Shown: positions 35,931 to 43,922, counted from the first letter of the stretch. The stretch: 58,204 nucleotides of DNA from Sphingomonas sp. Leaf33 (GCF_001421785.1 NZ_LMLB01000001.1:888282-946485), one strand, 5' to 3'. Numbers and translations: made by a program. The notes: a model not told the origin generated them from the letters alone.

Positions 35931-37000
35931 TTACGGAGCGCTCCTTCGGCGAGGATGGTGCGCCAGTCGGCCAGGAACCGGCGACGCTTGATCGAATCGA
36001 GATTGACGAGAAGCTGCGGCCCGAGGCGGATCGGCCGCGCCTGATCGCGGGCGAGTCGCGGCGCGCGCACGTCGGTGCGGACCGGCAGCAGCCATTCGCG
36101 CGCGAGCAGCGCCTGCCCGGTGCGCGACAGCAGGAAATCGAGGAACAGCCGCGCCGCCGCCGGTCGCTGCGCCTGACGTGTGATGAACGCAACGCGCGAG
36201 GCGACGATGGTGTAATCGCGCGGGAAGACCACGCCGATGCGCGGGTCGCGCCGCGCCTGGGCCAGCGCATAGGGTCCGACGACGTTGTAGGCGATCGCGA
36301 TCCGCCCGTCGGCGATCGCGGCGAGCATGGCATCGGTCGTGCGCGCAACCCAGGGTCGCGTCGCCGCGATCGCCTGGAGCAGCGAGCGCGTGTCGCGGGT
36401 GATCGCATAATCCTGCGTCAGATAGAGATAGCCGACGTTCGATCGCGCCGGGTCATAGGTCGCCACGCGCCCGGTCAGCGCGCCGCGACGATCGGTCAGC
36501 ATCCGCTCCAGCGCTTCATGCGTCCGCGGGACCTGAGCGGCAGGGATCGCGCGGCGGTTGTAGACGATCGCGACCGGCTCGGTCGTGACGCCGTAGCCCA
36601 TGTTCTTCCAGACCGCGGCCGTCGGCAGCGCCGCTTTCTCCGGGCTCTGATACGCCTGCGCATACCCGTCGTTGATCAGCTTGGCCTGCAGGTCCATGCC
36701 GGACGACCAGACCAGGTCGGCGCTCGGGCGACGGCCACGCGCATCGGCGACGACGCGGTCGTAGATCGCACGCGATTCGAGTTCGTCGTACCGGACGCTG
36801 ACGCCAGGATAGGTTCGCTGGAACGCGGCGATCAGCGGCGCCATCGCCGCGGCATCGGCGTTGCCATAGACCCGCACGCCGCGTTCGCCCCGCGCGCGGG
36901 CGACCAGCGCGTCATAGCTCGACGGATAGTCCGCCGGGCGCTGCGCCGCGGCCGGCGTCGCCAGCAGCAATGCGATGATCGAGCACATCGTAATACGCAT
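35927..37000 (-). CDS. periplasmic substrate-binding protein without ABC partners
   Basis: 357 residues from the ATG at 37000, with a signal peptide (MRITMCSIIALLLATPAAAQ). The fold is that of the iron/PgtC-type family (VRVYGNADAAAMAPLIAAFQRTYPGV, SADLVWSSGMDLQAKLINDG, AIVYNRRAIP). No ABC permease or ATPase gene is present in the operon. In PgtABC-type systems a binding protein of this group serves as the ligand sensor of a histidine kinase, and here the kinase gene is divergent by 100 bases. A sensing role is therefore inferred. It overlaps the porin gene start by four bases (35927-35930). Confidence 0.82.
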   Translation of the reverse strand: MRITMCSIIALLLATPAAAQRPADYPSSYDALVARARGERGVRVYGNADAAAMAPLIAAFQRTYPGVSVRYDELESRAIYDRVVADARGRRPSADLVWSSGMDLQAKLINDGYAQAYQSPEKAALPTAAVWKNMGYGVTTEPVAIVYNRRAIPAAQVPRTHEALERMLTDRRGALTGRVATYDPARSNVGYLYLTQDYAITRDTRSLLQAIAATRPWVARTTDAMLAAIADGRIAIAYNVVGPYALAQARRDPRIGVVFPRDYTIVASRVAFITRQAQRPAAARLFLDFLLSRTGQALLAREWLLPVRTDVRAPRLARDQARPIRLGPQLLVNLDSIKRRRFLADWRTILAEGALRK

Positions 37001-37066
37001 CGTCCAGGTCCTCTCGCTTCCCGCCTCTGAGTTCGGGTAAGCCTGCCAGCATGACCTACGCGGCGA

Positions 37067-37088
37067 ACCTGTCATCCACCTTTCACCG
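37067..37088. promoter_or_regulatory. tandem 11-bp direct repeat, candidate response-regulator site
   Basis: ACCTGTCATCC (37067-37077) is followed immediately by ACCTTTCACCG (37078-37088), identical at eight of eleven positions. OmpR/PhoB-family regulators bind direct repeats with this 11-base period. The site lies in the divergent region between the binding-protein operon and the regulator gene. A third ACCT occurs at 37054. Confidence 0.5.
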
Positions 37089-37100
37089 ATCGGTCGCGTC

Positions 37101-37766
37101 GTGCGCATCCTGATCGTCGAGGATGATGCCGCGCTTGCGCGCAGCCTGACCGCGCTGCTGCGCGCAGCGGGCCATGCCGTCGATCATATGACGAGCGGCG
37201 AGGATGCGCTGACGATCGCCGGGGACGAGCCCTATGCGCTGGTCGTGCTCGACGTCGGCCTGCCCGGGATCGACGGTTTCGCGGTGTTGCAGGCGCTGCG
37301 GCGACGCGGTGAGCGCGTGCCGGTGCTGATGCTGACCGCGCGCGACGCGCTCGACGACCGCATCCGCGGACTCGATCTCGGCGCCGACGATTACCTGCGG
37401 AAACCCTTCGCGCCCGAGGAGCTCGAGGCGCGCATCCGTGCGCTCGGGCGGCGTCGCGGCGGCGATCCGACGCCGGAACTGGTCGTCGGCACGCTGGTAC
37501 TCGATCGCTCGGCGGGCGTCGCACGCGTCGGGGAGCGTCTGCTCGACCTCCGGCGGCGCGAATGGACCGTGCTCGACGCGCTCGCGATCCGCGCCGGGCA
37601 GATCGTGCCGCGCGAGACGTTGCAGGCCGAGGTGTTCGGCTATGACGAGCCGGTCGGCCCCAATGCGCTGGAGGTGAACATCACGCGGTTGCGCGGCAAG
37701 CTCGCGCCCGATGGTCCCGCGATCCGCACCGTACGCGGGGTCGGCTATCTGCTCGATGCCCGCTGA
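37101..37766 (+). CDS. OmpR-family response regulator, TctD-like
   Basis: 221 residues from a GTG at 37101; no strong ribosome site was seen. The receiver domain has the acidic pair D8-D9, the phosphorylation site D51 in VVLDVGLPG and the switch Lys in DDYLRKPFAP. The C-terminal winged helix includes LLDLRRREWTVLDALAIRAG and VNITRLRGKLAPDGPAIRTVRGVGYLL. It probably activates the divergent porin/transporter operon and is cognate to the kinase encoded next. Confidence 0.9.
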   Translation: MRILIVEDDAALARSLTALLRAAGHAVDHMTSGEDALTIAGDEPYALVVLDVGLPGIDGFAVLQALRRRGERVPVLMLTARDALDDRIRGLDLGADDYLRKPFAPEELEARIRALGRRRGGDPTPELVVGTLVLDRSAGVARVGERLLDLRRREWTVLDALAIRAGQIVPRETLQAEVFGYDEPVGPNALEVNITRLRGKLAPDGPAIRTVRGVGYLLDAR

Positions 37767-39138
37767 TCGCCCGCAGCCCGCGATCGCGCTCAGGACGCGG
37801 CTGCTGGCGGCGATGCTTGGCCCCCTGTTGCTGACCGCAATCGCGCTGGGCCTCGCCGGCGCGGCGCTGATCGCCGATGTCGTGCGACGCACCAACGACC
37901 GCGTGCTCGGCGGTGCGCTCGGTGCGATCTCGGAAACGGTCGCGGTCGAACGCGGCGACGTCACGCTCGACCTGCCGGCCGCGGCATTCGGAATGCTCGA
38001 GAACAGCGAGCGCGACAATATCTACTACCGGATCGCGGTCGGCGACCGGCTGGTCACCGGCTACGGCGATCTGTCGCCGCCGCGCCCGCAGGAGCTGACG
38101 CTGGACGTGCCGCGCTTCCGTTTCGCGCGCTACCGTGACCAGGACATCCGCATCGCCGAAGTCCGCCGCGCGTTGCCGCGGATCGCGGGGCCGGTCGTCA
38201 TCCAGGTCGCCGAGACGCTCGACGGTCGCCGCGCGCTGCACCGGCGGCTGGTGCTCGCGCTGGTGGCCGGCGAACTCGTGCTGCTGGCAATCGCCGCGCT
38301 GTTCATCGGCCCGGCGCTGCGCTGGAGCCTGCGGCCGCTCGCCCGCCTGCGTCGCGCGGTCGCCGCCCGCGACACGCGCGCGACGCCCGACCTCTCGCCG
38401 ATCGATGCCGGGCCGTTGCCCGCCGAACTAAGGCCGCTGGCCGAGGCCTTCAGCAACGTTCTTGCCCGGCTCGACACCGCGACCGCGGGCGTGCGGCGCT
38501 TCACCTCGGACGCGTCGCACCAGATGCGGACGCCCTTGAGCGCGCTCAAGATCCAGGTGGCGCTGGCCCGGCGCGGCGATCGTGCCGCGCTCGACGAGAT
38601 CGCCGACGCCGCCGACCGGCTCGAACATCTCGTCACGCAACTGCTCGCGCTCGCGCGGGCGGAGGAAGTCGGCGAAACGCCGCCGTTCGAACCGGTCGAC
38701 CTGCGCGAAGTCGCGGTCGCGGTCATTAACCGCCACATCGCCCGCGCGATCGAGGCGGGGGTCGAGGTGATCCTCGACGCGCCGCCCAGCCTGACCCTCG
38801 ACAGCCACCGCACGCTGGTGTTCGAAATCCTGTCGAACCTGCTCGACAATGCGATCCGCTACAATCGGGCCGGCGGCACCGTGACCATCACGGTCGATGC
38901 GGACGCGGACGGGGCGTCGATCGCGGTCGGCGACGATGGCCCCGGCCTGTCCGACGCGGATGTCGCGCGCGCCGGCGAACGGTTCGTCCGCTTCACATCC
39001 GGCCGCGACCGCGAGGGCAGCGGACTGGGCCTGGCGATCGTCCGGTCTGCCGCACAGCGGCTGGGCGCGGAACTGGCGATCGCAAACACCCGTCCGGGAC
39101 TGCGCTGTACGCTGCGCTTCCATTCCAGGGTCGAATGA
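37756..39138 (+). CDS. sensor histidine kinase, TctE-like
   Basis: 460 residues. The start at 37756 overlaps the regulator gene by 11 bases. Two membrane spans (about 15-42 and 163-187) enclose a periplasmic domain of the 2CSK_N type (about 45-160). A HAMP-like linker precedes the phosphoacceptor His255 (SDASHQMRTP). The ATPase domain has N365 in EILSNLLDNAIRYN, DDGPGL and GSGLGLAIV. TctDE pairs classically respond to tricarboxylates. Together with the porin and CitMHS genes this suggests sensing of citrate or a relative. Confidence 0.9.
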   Translation: MPADRPQPAIALRTRLLAAMLGPLLLTAIALGLAGAALIADVVRRTNDRVLGGALGAISETVAVERGDVTLDLPAAAFGMLENSERDNIYYRIAVGDRLVTGYGDLSPPRPQELTLDVPRFRFARYRDQDIRIAEVRRALPRIAGPVVIQVAETLDGRRALHRRLVLALVAGELVLLAIAALFIGPALRWSLRPLARLRRAVAARDTRATPDLSPIDAGPLPAELRPLAEAFSNVLARLDTATAGVRRFTSDASHQMRTPLSALKIQVALARRGDRAALDEIADAADRLEHLVTQLLALARAEEVGETPPFEPVDLREVAVAVINRHIARAIEAGVEVILDAPPSLTLDSHRTLVFEILSNLLDNAIRYNRAGGTVTITVDADADGASIAVGDDGPGLSDADVARAGERFVRFTSGRDREGSGLGLAIVRSAAQRLGAELAIANTRPGLRCTLRFHSRVE

Positions 39139-39338
39139 GAGAAGTCACGGTGTCGGTGCACATGTCGCCCTTGCGCCTCGGGGCGAACCGGCGGTGGTCG
39201 GGTGAGGGTTTCGGCCCGGCGACCGTGGCCCGGCACGCCCATACGGACGTGTCGATTACATTGGGCGGTTGGAGCTGAGCCTGTTAGGGGGGGCATGTCC
39301 CAAGGCCGCACTCCGCTGCTTGACAGAGGGTATGAGTA

Positions 39339-39674
39339 ATGGCGCGCTTCAAGGATCCCGACTTCAACGACCGCGTAGCGGCAGCGACGAAAGCCAAGCA
39401 AAAGGCGCTCGAGCAACTGCGTAACAAGCCGCCGCTCGATCCGGCGATCGTCGCCGAGCGTCAGGCGGCACAGGCTGCGCGTGACGCCGCGGCCGAGGAG
39501 AAGCGTCAGGCCAAGGCTGCCGCCGTCGAGGCGGCGGCCACGCAGAAGGCGGCGAAGAAGCTCGCCGACGCGGCGGCCGCCGGGGCAGAAGCACAGCGGG
39601 CTGCCCCGACCGAAGCGGAGCGGAAAGCGGAACGCGACGCGCGATACGCCGCACGCAAGGCACGAAAGCGCTGA
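39339..39674 (+). CDS. DUF6481-like alanine/lysine-rich small protein
   Basis: 111 residues: MARFKDPDFNDRVAAATKAKQ, then a long, highly charged helical run rich in Ala, Lys, Glu and Arg, ending KARKR. The N-terminal motif and composition match a family annotated as DUF6481 in sphingomonads. No function is known. A long single helix or coiled coil is expected; nucleic-acid binding is possible from the basic ends but is speculation. The 200 bases upstream hold no recognisable gene. Confidence 0.7.
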   Translation: MARFKDPDFNDRVAAATKAKQKALEQLRNKPPLDPAIVAERQAAQAARDAAAEEKRQAKAAAVEAAATQKAAKKLADAAAAGAEAQRAAPTEAERKAERDARYAARKARKR

Positions 39675-39784
39675 TATCCGTCCCCTGTCGGGCCGGACGC
39701 TGCGGCGGCGCCCCGACCGAGTATCGAAAAGCGTTTCGGCCAGCGGTTCCGGCCACGCATCGATCGATGACACCAAGGAATTTG

Positions 39785-39877
39785 ATGAACGATCTTGCAG
39801 CCGCCCTTCCGCGGCGACTTCGCACGCGCGCTACGCCCGCAACCCTAATGTTGCCGCTGGCTGGACGATCATGGTGA
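39785..39877 (+). CDS. possible 30-residue leader peptide before the methyltransferase
   Basis: An ATG at 39785 follows AAGGA (39775-39779) with a five-base spacer, one of the better ribosome sites in this part. The frame starts MNDLAAALPRRLRTRA, is basic, and ends at TGA 39875-39877. That stop falls within the ATGGTGATG that begins the methyltransferase (39871-39879). This could be a translation-coupling leader. It may also be a fortuitous frame. Confidence 0.3.
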   Translation: MNDLAAALPRRLRTRATPATLMLPLAGRSW

Positions 39878-40608
39878 TGTCCGGCGCGGCCGTCATGACC
39901 CACGACGCGTCGATCGGCGCGGCTTCCCCACCGCAAGTCGAATGCATTGACACCGCGGCCATCCCGGGCGGTGGCGTGTTGAGGCTGCTGCGCTGCGGTT
40001 CGTCCTTTTCGATCCAGTTCGGCGAGGACGAATTGATGGGGAGCGATGCCTACCGGTCCGAGGAGGCGCTGGCCGAACTGGTCATCGAGCGGCTCGGGGA
40101 GCGGTGCGATCGCATCCTGATCGGCGGGCTCGGCATGGGCTTCACCCTGAAGGCCACGCTCTCGTCGCTTCCGGACAGCTCGAGCGTCGTCGTCTCCGAA
40201 CTGGTGCCGAAGGTCGTGAGTTGGGCGAAGGGCGAACTTGCGCACCTTTACGGGACTGCGCTCGGCGATCCTCGCCTGACGCTCGACATCCGCGATGTCC
40301 ATGACGTGATCGCGGAAGCCGACAGCAGCTTCGATGCTATCTTGCTCGACGTCGACAATGGACCTGACGGGTTCATCCGCGCCGCAAACGACCGGCTCTA
40401 TTGTAACTGGGGCCTTCGAGACGCGAGCCGCGCCCTACGGCCCGGCGGCGTACTCGCGGTCTGGTCCGCCTATCGTGACGATGCCTTCCACGTGCGGCTC
40501 GAAGGCGCAGGGTTCGATGTCCAGGAAATAGAGGTACCCGACGAAGTCAGCGCGGAACGGGCGCCCTACACGATCTGGCTGGCGACGCGGCCTGAGATTG
40601 CCGGGTAA
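39871..40608 (+). CDS. spermidine synthase-like SAM-dependent methyltransferase
   Basis: 245 residues from the ATG at 39871; ATG codons at 39877 and 39895 are alternatives. It has a short N-terminal beta segment (RLLRCGSSFSIQFGEDELMGS) followed by a Rossmann domain with RILIGGLGMGFTLKATL as the SAM-binding loop, FDAILLDVDNGPDGF and LRPGGVLAVWSA. The order matches the spermidine-synthase superfamily, but the D-D pair that positions the amine substrate is not obvious, so a methyltransferase of unknown target is the safer call. Confidence 0.72.
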   Translation: MVMSGAAVMTHDASIGAASPPQVECIDTAAIPGGGVLRLLRCGSSFSIQFGEDELMGSDAYRSEEALAELVIERLGERCDRILIGGLGMGFTLKATLSSLPDSSSVVVSELVPKVVSWAKGELAHLYGTALGDPRLTLDIRDVHDVIAEADSSFDAILLDVDNGPDGFIRAANDRLYCNWGLRDASRALRPGGVLAVWSAYRDDAFHVRLEGAGFDVQEIEVPDEVSAERAPYTIWLATRPEIAG

Positions 40609-40689
40609 CCGCGCCAGTGTCCTGGTTGCGGCTGTGGAATGGGCAGGTTTCTGTTGTGATCGACCTGCTGCCCCGTCACCGTGGCGCGC

Positions 40690-40965
40690 ATGAAGGACTC
40701 GCCGGCTAGATCCGAAGATTATGCACGCGGACGACGGGACGGATTACGCCTCGCGCTGTCGATCTTGCTGGCGGAAGAAGCCAGGTGGGAGGCGATCCTG
40801 GGTGCCAGCCCATCCTGGCGAACCAATGCCGTCCGCGCGGTACGCCACAAAGCGTATCAAGTCGCCCGAAAGCGCGTCCAGACCGCCCTCAACCGTCTGT
40901 TGCCCAAAGACGAAGCCGAGCTACCCACCGACGTTGCGGCGATGATCGAACGAGCCGGCCTGTAG
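40690..40965 (+). CDS. hypothetical small basic protein (91 residues)
   Basis: Start ATG at 40690; a GTG three codons earlier (40681) is possible. The protein is mainly helical: GRRDGLRLALSILLAEEARWEAIL and NAVRAVRHKAYQVARKRVQTALNRLL. The regular Arg/Lys spacing in the second helix could contact nucleic acid. No signal peptide or cysteine. No family recognised. Confidence 0.55.
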   Translation: MKDSPARSEDYARGRRDGLRLALSILLAEEARWEAILGASPSWRTNAVRAVRHKAYQVARKRVQTALNRLLPKDEAELPTDVAAMIERAGL

Positions 40966-41126
40966 CCGGGCGGTCGCGGCCATATCCGCCCGTCAGGTCG
41001 GGCGGACGGCCCGAGCGCAAGCGCACTCATCCATGAGCGCGGATAGCTTGATCCTCCCGATGCGCACCGGGCCTCGGCGCGCGGGGTGTTCTCGCTCCCT
41101 TGGGTCGTCCCGACGAACTTGGCTTG

Positions 41127-41138
41127 TACCAATCGGTA
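41127..41138. promoter_or_regulatory. candidate TetR operator upstream of the broken TetR gene
   Basis: TACC (41127-41130) and GGTA (41135-41138) flank AATC, about 90 bases upstream of the TetR reading frame. Operators of this TACC/GGTA type occur before autoregulated TetR genes of similar sequence. The arms are only four bases, so this is tentative. Confidence 0.3.
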
Positions 41139-41230
41139 AACGAACTGCCGATCGCCGAGACGAAACGGAAGTTTCGCTGGCCGCTGGGGCGCCGTCCGGA
41201 CGGCCTTCCGTCGCTCAGCGACCTGGACCT

Positions 41231-41812
41231 GTGAAGCCGAAGCGCGCCTTGACGGATCGCGGAGCCGCGCTTCCGGCCTTGGCGGAGGCCTTCCGGGAGC
41301 ACGGCTACGACGGCGCGAGCCTTGCCATGCTCTCGAAGGCGACGGGCCTTGGCAAAGGCAGCCCCTACAATTTCTTCCCCGGCGGGAAAGCGGAGATGAT
41401 GGGAGCTGTTCTCGACGACATCGGCCGGTGGTTCGCCGAGGCGATCTTCCGACCCTTGGAGGAGGGCCCTGACCCCGCAGAGGCTGTCACGGCCATGTTT
41501 GACGTCGCCGCCACCTACTTCTTGTCCGGCAGGAGGGTGTGCGTCGTGGGAAGCCTAGGCCTAACTGCCTCAGGCGACGTTTTCGCGAGCAGCATATGGC
41601 AGTATTTCACGCGCTGGATCGCGGCTCTCGCCGGTTGCCTCGAAAAGTGAGACGTATCATCCGTGTCGGCGACGGCTCTCGCCGAAGAGACGGTTTCCGG
41701 CATCCAGGGAGCGATCGTCCTGGCGCGCGCGCTCGTGGACGAGGCCTCATTCCGAAGGATCATCGATCGGCTTCGATCTCGGTTGCTTGACGCCATCGAT
41801 CGCAAGGGGTGA
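41231..41812 (+). pseudogene. TetR/AcrR regulator interrupted by an in-frame TGA
   Basis: From a GTG at 41231 the frame gives a TetR N-terminus (LTDRGAALPALAEAFREHGYDGASLAMLSKATGLGKGS, then YNFFPGGKAEMM) and most of the ligand domain. It stops at TGA 41648-41650, codon 140, after WIAALAGCLEK. The same frame then continues with SVSATALAEETVSGIQGAIVL and ALVDEASFRRIIDRLRSRLLDAI to a second stop at 41810-41812. That downstream part is the usual C-terminus of this TetR subgroup, so the TGA is a nonsense mutation rather than a natural end. Full length would be 193 residues. A 139-residue product may still bind DNA but probably cannot dimerise properly. Confidence 0.8.
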
Positions 41813-41861
41813 TCGCCGCCGTATGCGATACCCGCGAGCGGCGCCTCACGCCGCTACGCGC

Positions 41862-42395
41862 TCATGGCACCTGTCGGATCGTTTCGCGCAGCGAGGCGAC
41901 CGGCAGCCCGAACTTTCGCACCACCATGCGGTTCAACGCGGTATCGCCGCCAGGCTGGCGATAAATCCACTGCTCAATTCCAAGCCCGCCCTTTCCTCGA
42001 AAGCGCAGGTGCAATCGGTTGCCGGCAACGTCAGCCTCGACCGGACCGATCGCGTCGCTGAGCGATACCGCGAACCGGCCGCCGCCGAGCTCACGCATGT
42101 GCCAGGTGCGTTCGCGCGGCGGCTTGCTTCCTTCCTTGACATGTTGGACGAGAACGAGCGTCCCGTCAGGATCGACCTCGCCATCGCTGACGACATGGAC
42201 CCGGCGTGCGTGCGATAGCGTCACGCGCAGCACGCCTTCGCCAACGGAATGTCCGGTGAAAAACGCCAGCGGCGCAAATACAGGGGCAGGCGCGTCAAGT
42301 CTCGCCGAAGGCCCGATCGACGCGCACGAGCTGATTACCAAGGTGAGCGCGGATAGCCCGACCGCTCGGCAGCATCTTCCTCTGTCAAGAACCAT
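41862..42395 (-). CDS. DUF3833-like lipoprotein
   Basis: 177 residues from the ATG at 42395, chosen because it gives a compact lipoprotein signal (MVLDRGRCCRAVGLSALTLVISSC); an ATG at 42446 is the alternative. The mature part has LAFFTGHSVGEGVLRVTLSHARRVHV, GTLVLVQHVKEGSKPPRERTWHM, EADVAGNRLHLRFR and LNRMVVRKFGLPVASL, all in the DUF3833 pattern. That family is uncharacterised and thought to be membrane anchored. No good ribosome site was seen for either start. It lies between two degraded genes. Confidence 0.6.
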   Translation of the reverse strand: MVLDRGRCCRAVGLSALTLVISSCASIGPSARLDAPAPVFAPLAFFTGHSVGEGVLRVTLSHARRVHVVSDGEVDPDGTLVLVQHVKEGSKPPRERTWHMRELGGGRFAVSLSDAIGPVEADVAGNRLHLRFRGKGGLGIEQWIYRQPGGDTALNRMVVRKFGLPVASLRETIRQVP

Positions 42396-42542
42396 CGGTT
42401 CGACAGCGTGCCGGCGGGACGTCGAGCGTGAAAACCATTCCATCATCCCTGGCAAACTCCCGCGCGGCGGGGTTGCTCCCGACTTGAGGATGACGCCCGC
42501 TGAACGGTGGAATAGCGGGACAACGGGGGAACCACACGGCGG

Positions 42543-42560
42543 CTTGTTACGACTTCACCC
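42543..42560. other. 18-base identity to the conserved 16S rRNA 3' region
   Basis: CTTGTTACGACTTCACCC on the plus strand is the exact complement of the near-universal 16S rRNA segment around E. coli positions 1490-1507 (the 1492R primer site). The flanks do not continue the match. It lies in apparently non-coding DNA between the VOC remnant and the DUF3833-like gene. It may be a short rRNA-derived fragment, an antisense element, or chance. Confidence 0.4.
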
Positions 42561-42665
42561 GGGTCTGTCGCGACGGTCCTGTTTGTGCCTCCGCGCCGCG
42601 CCGGCATGCCGCCTGCCCACATCGCGGACGGGCGGCGTATCCCGACCATGCCGCGGCCGCCGCGA

Positions 42666-42860
42666 TTACTTCGGGAGATGGATCCCGCACGGTTTGTTGC
42701 CGTCGGGCTCACGGAAATAGGCAAGCTCGGTGGTGCCGTGCCCAAGGGAGGCGATGTCGCGCGAGCCTGGCGGGGCTTCGATCAGGTGCCGCCAGCGGCG
42801 ACTGCCGTACCATGGAGCTGCAATTCCATCTTCGCGATCAACGGTTCGCCAAAGACTGAA
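42666..42860 (-). pseudogene. VOC/glyoxalase family C-terminal remnant
   Basis: Reading the minus strand, an open frame ends at TAA (42666-42668) with GHGTTELAYFREPDGNK and then PCGIHLPK. The YFRxPDGNK segment is the classic C-terminal metal-site strand of glyoxalase/VOC proteins. Upstream the frame runs into the 3' end of tRNA-Ser with no start codon, so at least the N-terminal half is missing. It looks like a gene cut by an insertion or deletion next to the tRNA. Confidence 0.5.
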
Positions 42861-42951
42861 TGGCGGAGCGGGAGGGATTCGAACCCTCGATACGCTTTTG
42901 GCGTATACTCACTTTCCAGGCGAGCGCCTTCGACCACTCGGCCACCGCTCC
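42861..42951 (-). tRNA. tRNA-Ser(GGA)
   Basis: A 91-base gene including an encoded CCA (42861-42863). The acceptor stem is GGAGCGG with CCGCTCC and discriminator G. The D-arm begins TGGCCGAGTGG, the anticodon loop reads CTGGAAA (anticodon GGA, codons UCC and UCU), a long variable arm follows as expected of class II tRNAs, and the T-arm is GGGTTCGAATCCC. Confidence 0.95.
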
Positions 42952-43040
42952 GCATGCACTGGAAGGGCGCGGACTAGGGGGAAGTTGCGGGTTGCGCAAG
43001 TCGGTTGCTCGCAGGCGCGGGGCGTGCCAGCTTGGGGACC

Positions 43041-43910
43041 ATGACGATCGCCTTCATCGCCGCCGCCGCGCTGCTTCAGGCCGCACCTGCCGCAGCACCT
43101 GCGCCCAAGCCCTACGACGCCAGGCCGGAGGATTGGGTGGCGGTGCCCGATGACGAGATGCTGGTCTTCACGCTCGCGAACGGTCGGCGGTTCGTCGTCC
43201 GGCTGGCGCCGGCGCGCTATGTGCCGGTGCACACCGACAACATCCGCAGGATCGCGCGGGCCAAGTGGTGGGATGGCGAAAGCGTGTACCGCGTGCAGGA
43301 CAATTATGTCGCGCAATGGGGCGATGCGACCGAGAAGAAGCCGCTGCCGCCGGGCGTCGTCGCCAATCCGCCCGCCGAATACACGTGGCCCGCGTTCGAT
43401 GCGGTTGCGACGCTGAGCAAGGGCGACCCTTACGCGACCAGGGTGGGGTACAGCCGCGATGGCTGGCCGTTGGCGACGAACGGGCGACAGGCGTGGATAC
43501 CGCACTGCTACGGCATGGTCGGCGTTGCGCGCGACCTGGCGCCGTCGACGGGATCGGGCGGCGACCTGTACACCAACATCGGCCATGCCCCGCGGCATCT
43601 CGATCGCAACATCGCGATCGTCGGCCGCGTGATCGAGGGGATCGATGCGTTGTCGACGCTGCCCCGCGGAACTGGCGGCGGACTGGGGCTGTACGAGGAT
43701 CCGAAGCAGTACGTCGGGATCGTCTCCGCCCGGCTGGCGAGCGACCTGCCAGAGGGCGAGCGCCCGCGCTACCAGTATCGCAAGCCCGGGGGCCCGCGCT
43801 TCGCCGCGTGGATCAAGGCGCGTGAGAATCGCGAGCCGCCGTTCTTCACGGTGCCGGCCGGAGGCGCGGACATCTGCAACGCCCTGCCGCCTGTCCGCAA
43901 GACGCCCTGA
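43041..43910 (+). CDS. secreted cyclophilin-type peptidyl-prolyl isomerase
   Basis: 289 residues from the ATG at 43041, with a signal peptide (MTIAFIAAAALLQAAPAAA), so periplasmic. FTLANGRRFVVRLAPARYVPVHTDNIRRIARAKWWDGESVYRVQDN corresponds to the first cyclophilin strands and GMVGVARD, GSGGDLYTNIGHAPRHLDRNIAIVGRVIEGIDALSTLPRG to the active-site face. It should catalyse prolyl isomerisation in envelope protein folding. The gene starts 89 bases from tRNA-Ser and is convergent with the L,D-transpeptidase-like gene. Confidence 0.82.
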   Translation: MTIAFIAAAALLQAAPAAAPAPKPYDARPEDWVAVPDDEMLVFTLANGRRFVVRLAPARYVPVHTDNIRRIARAKWWDGESVYRVQDNYVAQWGDATEKKPLPPGVVANPPAEYTWPAFDAVATLSKGDPYATRVGYSRDGWPLATNGRQAWIPHCYGMVGVARDLAPSTGSGGDLYTNIGHAPRHLDRNIAIVGRVIEGIDALSTLPRGTGGGLGLYEDPKQYVGIVSARLASDLPEGERPRYQYRKPGGPRFAAWIKARENREPPFFTVPAGGADICNALPPVRKTP

Positions 43911-43922
43911 GCCGCCCCGGCG

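Noticed and set aside
41648..41650. Selenocysteine or programmed readthrough at TGA in the TetR gene
   Set aside because: No stem-loop typical of a SECIS element was evident, and TetR proteins have no known need for it. A nonsense mutation is simpler.
42600..42700. Extension of the 16S-like match (AGTAATCGCGG, CCGCCCGTC in the right order on the minus strand)
   Set aside because: The first motif coincides with the end of a VOC-like reading frame and the spacing is far shorter than in 16S rRNA; the short GC-rich motifs can arise by chance. Only the 18-mer is kept.
42861..42951. Attachment site of a resident genomic island at tRNA-Ser
   Set aside because: No duplicate of the tRNA 3' end and no integrase gene were seen within the window.
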